DNA from: an uncultured Francisella sp.
GTDB taxonomy: Bacteria > Pseudomonadota > Gammaproteobacteria > Burkholderiales > Neisseriaceae
NCBI GenBank assembly: GCA_905373555.1
Contig: CAJPTP010000047.1
Span: 1-7,348, forward strand
Length of the DNA: 7,348 bases
Direction: 5' to 3'
Positions 4,047-7,348 of this stretch are shown in pieces. Every line of letters starts with the position of its first letter. The first letter of the stretch is position 1. Made by a program: the position numbers and the translations under genes. Under the pieces are notes generated by a model. It was given only the letters and a program-made list of their open reading frames with translations. It did not search any database and had not been told where the DNA came from.

Positions 4047-6311
4047 TTATTTCTTCTCGCCGTCGGATTCGGGCTTTTCGGGGCGATCCGCCGCCGAGCC
4101 CTCGTCGGTTTCGGCTTTCCCGGCGCCCCCGCCGCTGTTCCCCGCCTTAGGATTGGAATCCTTGTCGGACCCCCGGTCGGGTTTCTTGTCGGATTCCTTG
4201 CCGTCTTGGCCGCCGCGGGCCGCGGCTGTTCCCGGGATCGGGGGAACCTCGGTTCGCCCCGCGCCCGAGGATTCATCCTTGGGCTTGGCTTCGCGCTTGT
4301 CCTTGGCGTCGGCATCTTGCCCATCCTTCTTGCCTTTGTCTTGATCCTTGGGCTCGCCTTCGCCCTTGCCCTTGCCTTCGCCTTTGCCCTCGGCGGATTC
4401 CTTGGCCTCGCCGTCTTTGGGCGCTTCGGCGCCGCCTTCGGCCTCCTCGCCCTCTTTTCTGTAGTTGTGGCTGTAATCCTTGGGCGGGGAGGGCTGCTTG
4501 CCCTCCATGATCTCCGTGACCTGATCGCGGTCGATCGTCTCCCACTCCATCAGCGCCTTGCACATGACCTCGACCTTGTCGGCGTTCTCGCGCAGAATCT
4601 TCTCGGCGATGGCGTACTGCTCGTCGACGATGCGGCGAATCTCGGCGTCGATCAGCTCCATGGTCTTTTCCGAAACGCTTTGGGTGCGCTGGATCGAGCG
4701 GCCGAGGAACACCTCGTCGTCGTTGTCGCCGTACACGATCGGGCCCAAGGCGGCCGTCATGCCGTAGCGCATGACCATGTCGCGCGCCAAGGATGTGGCC
4801 TTCTCGAAGTCGTTGGAGGCGCCCGTGGAGATGTTCTTGACAAACAGATCCTCGGCGATGCGCCCGCCGAACATGATGCTGATTTGGTTGAGCATCTGGT
4901 CTTTGTACATGCTGATGCGGTCGCGCTCGGGCAACTGCCAGGTCAAGCCCAAGGCCCGGCCGCGCGGCACGATGGTGACCTTGTGCACTGGGTCGGTGCC
5001 GGGCAGGCAGCACGCGACGATGGCATGGCCCGACTCGTGGTAGGCGGTGGCGCGCTTCTCGTCCTCCTGCATCACCATCGAGCGGCGCTCGGGGCCCATG
5101 TAGATCTTGTCCTTGGCTTCCTCGAAATCGCTTTGGTCGACCCGGATCTTGTTCTTGCGCCCGGCGAACAGCGCCGCCTCGTTGACGAGGTTCGCCAAAT
5201 CCGCGCCCGAGAAGCCCGGCGTGCCCCGCGCCAAGCCCACGACGTCGATCGACTCGTCGGCCTTGACGTTTTTGATGTGCACCTTGAGGATCTGCTCGCG
5301 CCCGCGAATGTCGGGCAGCGGCACCACCACCTGGCGGTCGAAACGGCCCGGGCGCTGCAGCGCGGGGTCGAGAATGTCGGGCCGGTTGGTCGCGGCGATC
5401 ACGATCACGGTGGAGCTGCTTTCGAAGCCGTCCATCTCCACCAGCAATTGGTTCAGGGTCTGCTCGCGCTCGTCGTTGCCGCCGCCCAAGCCCGCGCCGC
5501 GCTGGCGGCCCACGGCGTCGATCTCGTCGATGAACAGAATGCACGGCGCATTCTTCTTCGCCTGGTCGAACATGTCGCGCACGCGCGAGGCGCCCACGCC
5601 GACGAACATCTCGACGAAGTCCGAGCCCGAGATTGAGAAGAACGGCACTTTGGCCTCGCCCGCGACGGCCTTGGCCAACAGCGTTTTGCCGGTGCCCGGG
5701 GCGCCGTAGAGCAAAATGCCGCGCGGCACGCGCCCGCCCAAGCTTTGGTATTTCGAGGGCGAGCGCAGGTAATCGACGATCTCCTGCACCTCCTCCTTGG
5801 CCTCGTCGCAGCCCGCGACGTCGGCGAAGGTGACGGTGTTGCTCTCCTGGTCAAGCAAACGCGCCCGGGATTTGCCGAAGGTGAACGCCCCGCCCTTGCC
5901 CCCGCCGCCGTCTTGCATGCGCCGCATGAAGTAGAACCACAGGAACACCAGCAGCAGAATCGGCAGGGAGTTGATCAGCAGCGTCTGCGCCATGCCGGGA
6001 TGACGCTCGGGCAGCACCTTGACGCGCACGTTGTTGCGCAGCAAGGCGCCGATCATGTTCGCGTCGTCGGGGGCCACAGCGTAAAACGAGCTGGAGTCCT
6101 TGCGGGTGCCGCGGACGATGTAGCCTTTCACGACGCTCTCGGTCTCGAGCACCACGTCGTTGACCTTGTCGTCGTTGACCAGCTGCATGAACTCCGAGTA
6201 TTCGATCTGGGTTTTTTGCGTCTCGGGGTTGCCGAAGCTGCCCATCAGGATGACCAGCAAGGCCCCTATCGTCAGCCACACCAAAATGTTTTTGATCAAA
6301 CCGTTGCTCAC
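4047..6311 (-). CDS. ftsH: ATP-dependent zinc metalloprotease FtsH
   Basis: This 754-aa inner-membrane AAA+ protease forms hexamers. It degrades misassembled membrane proteins and regulators (RpoH and LpxC in E. coli). Visible in order are: membrane helix 1 at about 8-24, a periplasmic domain at about 25-110, helix 2 at about 112-129, Walker A GAPGTGKT (203-210), pore motif MFVGVG (235-240), Walker B ILFIDE (258-263), second region of homology with arginine fingers R320 and R323, zinc site HESGH (425-429), and the likely third ligand in ASND (D501). All catalytic residues are intact. The family is usually 610-650 aa; here residues from about 617 onward form a low-complexity tail rich in Lys, Glu, Asp, Gly and Pro. 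The GTG start at 6311 is chosen because GGAG lies 7 nt upstream and the protein then begins right at helix 1; an in-frame extension to 6482 gives Arg/Ala-rich sequence. It follows rlmE and has a heat-shock promoter in front and a strong terminator behind. Confidence 0.98.
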   Translation of the reverse strand: MSNGLIKNILVWLTIGALLVILMGSFGNPETQKTQIEYSEFMQLVNDDKVNDVVLETESVVKGYIVRGTRKDSSSFYAVAPDDANMIGALLRNNVRVKVLPERHPGMAQTLLINSLPILLLVFLWFYFMRRMQDGGGGKGGAFTFGKSRARLLDQESNTVTFADVAGCDEAKEEVQEIVDYLRSPSKYQSLGGRVPRGILLYGAPGTGKTLLAKAVAGEAKVPFFSISGSDFVEMFVGVGASRVRDMFDQAKKNAPCILFIDEIDAVGRQRGAGLGGGNDEREQTLNQLLVEMDGFESSSTVIVIAATNRPDILDPALQRPGRFDRQVVVPLPDIRGREQILKVHIKNVKADESIDVVGLARGTPGFSGADLANLVNEAALFAGRKNKIRVDQSDFEEAKDKIYMGPERRSMVMQEDEKRATAYHESGHAIVACCLPGTDPVHKVTIVPRGRALGLTWQLPERDRISMYKDQMLNQISIMFGGRIAEDLFVKNISTGASNDFEKATSLARDMVMRYGMTAALGPIVYGDNDDEVFLGRSIQRTQSVSEKTMELIDAEIRRIVDEQYAIAEKILRENADKVEVMCKALMEWETIDRDQVTEIMEGKQPSPPKDYSHNYRKEGEEAEGGAEAPKDGEAKESAEGKGEGKGKGEGEPKDQDKGKKDGQDADAKDKREAKPKDESSGAGRTEVPPIPGTAAARGGQDGKESDKKPDRGSDKDSNPKAGNSGGGAGKAETDEGSAADRPEKPESDGEKK

Positions 6312-6318
6312 CGGCTCA

Positions 6319-6322
6319 CTCC
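6319..6322 (-). promoter_or_regulatory. Ribosome binding site of ftsH
   Basis: GGAG on the minus strand is 7 nt upstream of the GTG at 6311. It decides for this GTG start over the longer in-frame reading. Confidence 0.7.
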
Positions 6323-6533
6323 AAATCGAAATCGCATGACGCGCGCAAGCCGCGTCGGCGCCGCGTCCATCCGCCGAAGCGCCGCCGCGCCGAACCGCTC
6401 GAGGCGGCCGTCGATCCGGGCGGCGAGACGCGCGCGAAAAACGGGGAGGGGCGAGCGGAAGATCGCGCCCCAAAACAGGCAAACGCGCGCCGCGCGCGCG
6501 GTTCGGGACACCGGGGAGACCCGGGTTTTTCGT

Positions 6534-6562
6534 TGGATGGGGGCGAAGGGGGGATTCTCAAG
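6534..6562 (-). promoter_or_regulatory. RpoH (sigma-32) heat-shock promoter of ftsH
   Basis: On the minus strand CTTGAGA (6562-6556) is followed after 13 nt by CCCCATCCA (6542-6534). The E. coli sigma-32 consensus is CTTGAAA, a spacer of about 13-15 nt, and CCCCATnT. It lies 30 bp after the rlmE stop and points at ftsH, a known RpoH regulon gene in E. coli. Transcription would start near 6527, giving a leader of about 215 nt. The match was made by eye; one of seven -35 bases and the last -10 positions deviate. Confidence 0.65.
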
Positions 6563-6591
6563 CCCTCGACCCGCGCAAGCGGCTTATTCTA

Positions 6592-7317
6592 CTACACGCT
6601 TTGGCCGGCTTTGGGCACGCCCGGGCGCCCTTTTTTGCGCCGAGCCAGCAGATACACCTCGTTGGAGCGGTCGCGCGAGGCGGATGGCTTGCGCGCGGCC
6701 ACCGACTCGAAGGCCGCGCGCAAGGCGGATCGGTATTCCTCGAACCCCTCGCCTTGGAAGCATTTGACCAAAAAGTCCCCGCCCGGCCGCAGGCCCTCAA
6801 GGCAAAAATCCAGCGCCAGCTCGCACAACCCGTAGCAGCGGGCCATATCCACCACGTTGGAGCCGCTGAAGTTGGGGGCGATGTCGCAAATCACGCAATC
6901 GGCCAAGCGGCCGCCCGCAAGCGCCTTGAGGGCCGCCAAGCCCTCGTTTTCGGAAAAGTCGGCTTGGACGAAGCTCACGCCCGCGATGGGCTCCATGGGC
7001 AGAAGGTCGATGGCGACGACTTGGGCGCGGGGCCTGCGGCGGCGCACAACCTGCGACCAGCCGCCCGGGGCGCTGCCCAAATCGACGACCAAGCCCTCAT
7101 CGGGCAAGATCCCGTCGCGCTCGTCGATTTCGATGAGCTTGTAGGCGCTGCGCGCCCGGTAGCCCTCGGCCGTCGCCTTGCGCACGAACCCGTCGGTCAC
7201 ATGCTCGCGCAGCCACCGAGCCGACGACGAGGAGCGCTTGTTCTTTTTCCTCGCCCCGCCCCCGGGCAACCCGCTTCGCTCTTGGCCGGCCTTGCCGCCG
7301 CCCTTGCCGCCCGCCAT
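6592..7317 (-). CDS. rlmE: 23S rRNA (uridine-2'-O)-methyltransferase RlmE (FtsJ/RrmJ)
   Basis: This 241-aa SAM-dependent enzyme methylates the 2'-O of U2552 (E. coli numbering) in the A-loop of 23S rRNA, a late step of 50S assembly. The Rossmann-fold SAM motif DLGSAPGGWSQ is at 79-89 and the acidic SAM contact is in AIDLLPM (D104). The catalytic tetrad is complete: K60 in RSAYK, D145 in CDIAPN, K185 in LVKCFQGEGF and E220 in SRDRSNE, all offset by 21-22 from E. coli K38/D124/K164/E199. The offset reflects a Gly/Lys/Arg/Ser-rich N-terminal extension (about residues 1-30) and may aid RNA binding. The ATG at 7317 has GGAGG 9 nt upstream. The stop at 6592 precedes the heat-shock promoter of ftsH, its usual neighbour. 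Only 31 bp upstream are visible, so its own promoter cannot be judged. Confidence 0.97.
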   Translation of the reverse strand: MAGGKGGGKAGQERSGLPGGGARKKNKRSSSSARWLREHVTDGFVRKATAEGYRARSAYKLIEIDERDGILPDEGLVVDLGSAPGGWSQVVRRRRPRAQVVAIDLLPMEPIAGVSFVQADFSENEGLAALKALAGGRLADCVICDIAPNFSGSNVVDMARCYGLCELALDFCLEGLRPGGDFLVKCFQGEGFEEYRSALRAAFESVAARKPSASRDRSNEVYLLARRKKGRPGVPKAGQSV

Positions 7318-7326
7318 CTTTCCGCC

Positions 7327-7331
7327 CCTCC
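7327..7331 (-). promoter_or_regulatory. Ribosome binding site of rlmE
   Basis: GGAGG on the minus strand is 9 nt upstream of the ATG at 7317, supporting the full-length start that includes the basic N-terminal extension. Confidence 0.7.
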
Positions 7332-7348
7332 GACTTGGCGCCCGGACC

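Larger units (their letters stand above)
6312..6591. other. Spacer between rlmE and ftsH, ftsH leader
   Basis: These 280 bp hold no convincing gene. Short minus-strand frames, such as one ending at 6308, are Arg/Ala-rich and look compositional. The part next to rlmE contains the RpoH-type promoter. The rest would be an untranslated leader of roughly 215 nt, very GC-rich, with an alternating CG run near 6484-6500 able to fold on itself. Confidence 0.6.

Noticed and set aside
2857..4344. Plus-strand frame of 495 aa, Lys/Arg/Glu-rich
   Set aside because: It begins inside the MITE, crosses the purine tract and the ftsH terminator, and ends antisense to ftsH. The translation has no family motif and follows base composition.
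4035..5636. Plus-strand frame of 533 aa opposite ftsH
   Set aside because: It is an antisense shadow of the clearly real ftsH gene, caused by the high GC content at third codon positions.
6312..6482. In-frame upstream extension of ftsH
   Set aside because: The added residues are Arg/Ala/Pro-rich and precede membrane helix 1. GGAG at 7 nt before the GTG at 6311 marks the start.
6308..6511. Minus-strand 67-aa frame between rlmE and ftsH
   Set aside because: The composition is Arg/Ala-rich, there is no motif, and it lies out of frame over the GC-rich ftsH leader.
1..7348. CRISPR array, tRNA, rRNA or defence cluster
   Set aside because: No regularly spaced repeats, no tRNA-like or rRNA-like sequence, and no defence-type protein motifs were seen on either strand.

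Overview
The window is GC-rich chromosomal DNA of a proteobacterium. Four protein genes, all on the minus strand, are read from high to low coordinates: rlmE, ftsH, folP and a PPP-type metallophosphoesterase. The order rlmE-ftsH-folP is the classical beta/gammaproteobacterial arrangement (rlmE-ftsH-folP-glmM in E. coli). Recalled similarity of RlmE (EGYRARSAYK, LVKCF, VAARKPSASRD) and FtsH (ISTGASNDF, DAEIRRIVDEQY) points to a betaproteobacterium or close relative. This is family-level recall; no search was run.

Layout, in transcription order. rlmE (7317-6592) is complete with a good ribosome binding site. A 280-bp spacer carries a strong match to an RpoH (sigma-32) heat-shock promoter just after the rlmE stop, and then ftsH (6311-4047, GTG start). 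FtsH is a complete AAA+ zinc protease with an unusual charged low-complexity tail of about 135 residues. A textbook intrinsic terminator with a 12-nt U-tract follows (4031-4000). Next come about 1.3 kb without a convincing gene: GC-rich hairpins, a strongly purine-biased tract (3641-3800), and a 208-bp AT-richer insertion (2813-3020). That insertion has 25-bp terminal inverted repeats (22/25 matching, 15 in a row) and a perfect 8-bp flanking direct repeat, which are the hallmarks of a MITE. A perfect 14-bp inverted repeat then ends two bases before the folP ribosome binding site. folP (2704-1838) and a metallophosphoesterase (1601-63) complete the window; the latter occupies the slot where glmM is usually found.

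Functionally, rlmE and ftsH are a conserved heat-shock pair (50S maturation, membrane protein quality control) and folP is a folate-pathway housekeeping gene. The terminator, the long spacer and the MITE uncouple folP from ftsH. The most notable items are the MITE, the heat-shock promoter, the replaced glmM slot, and low-complexity expansions in three proteins. No defence system, CRISPR array, tRNA or rRNA was found.
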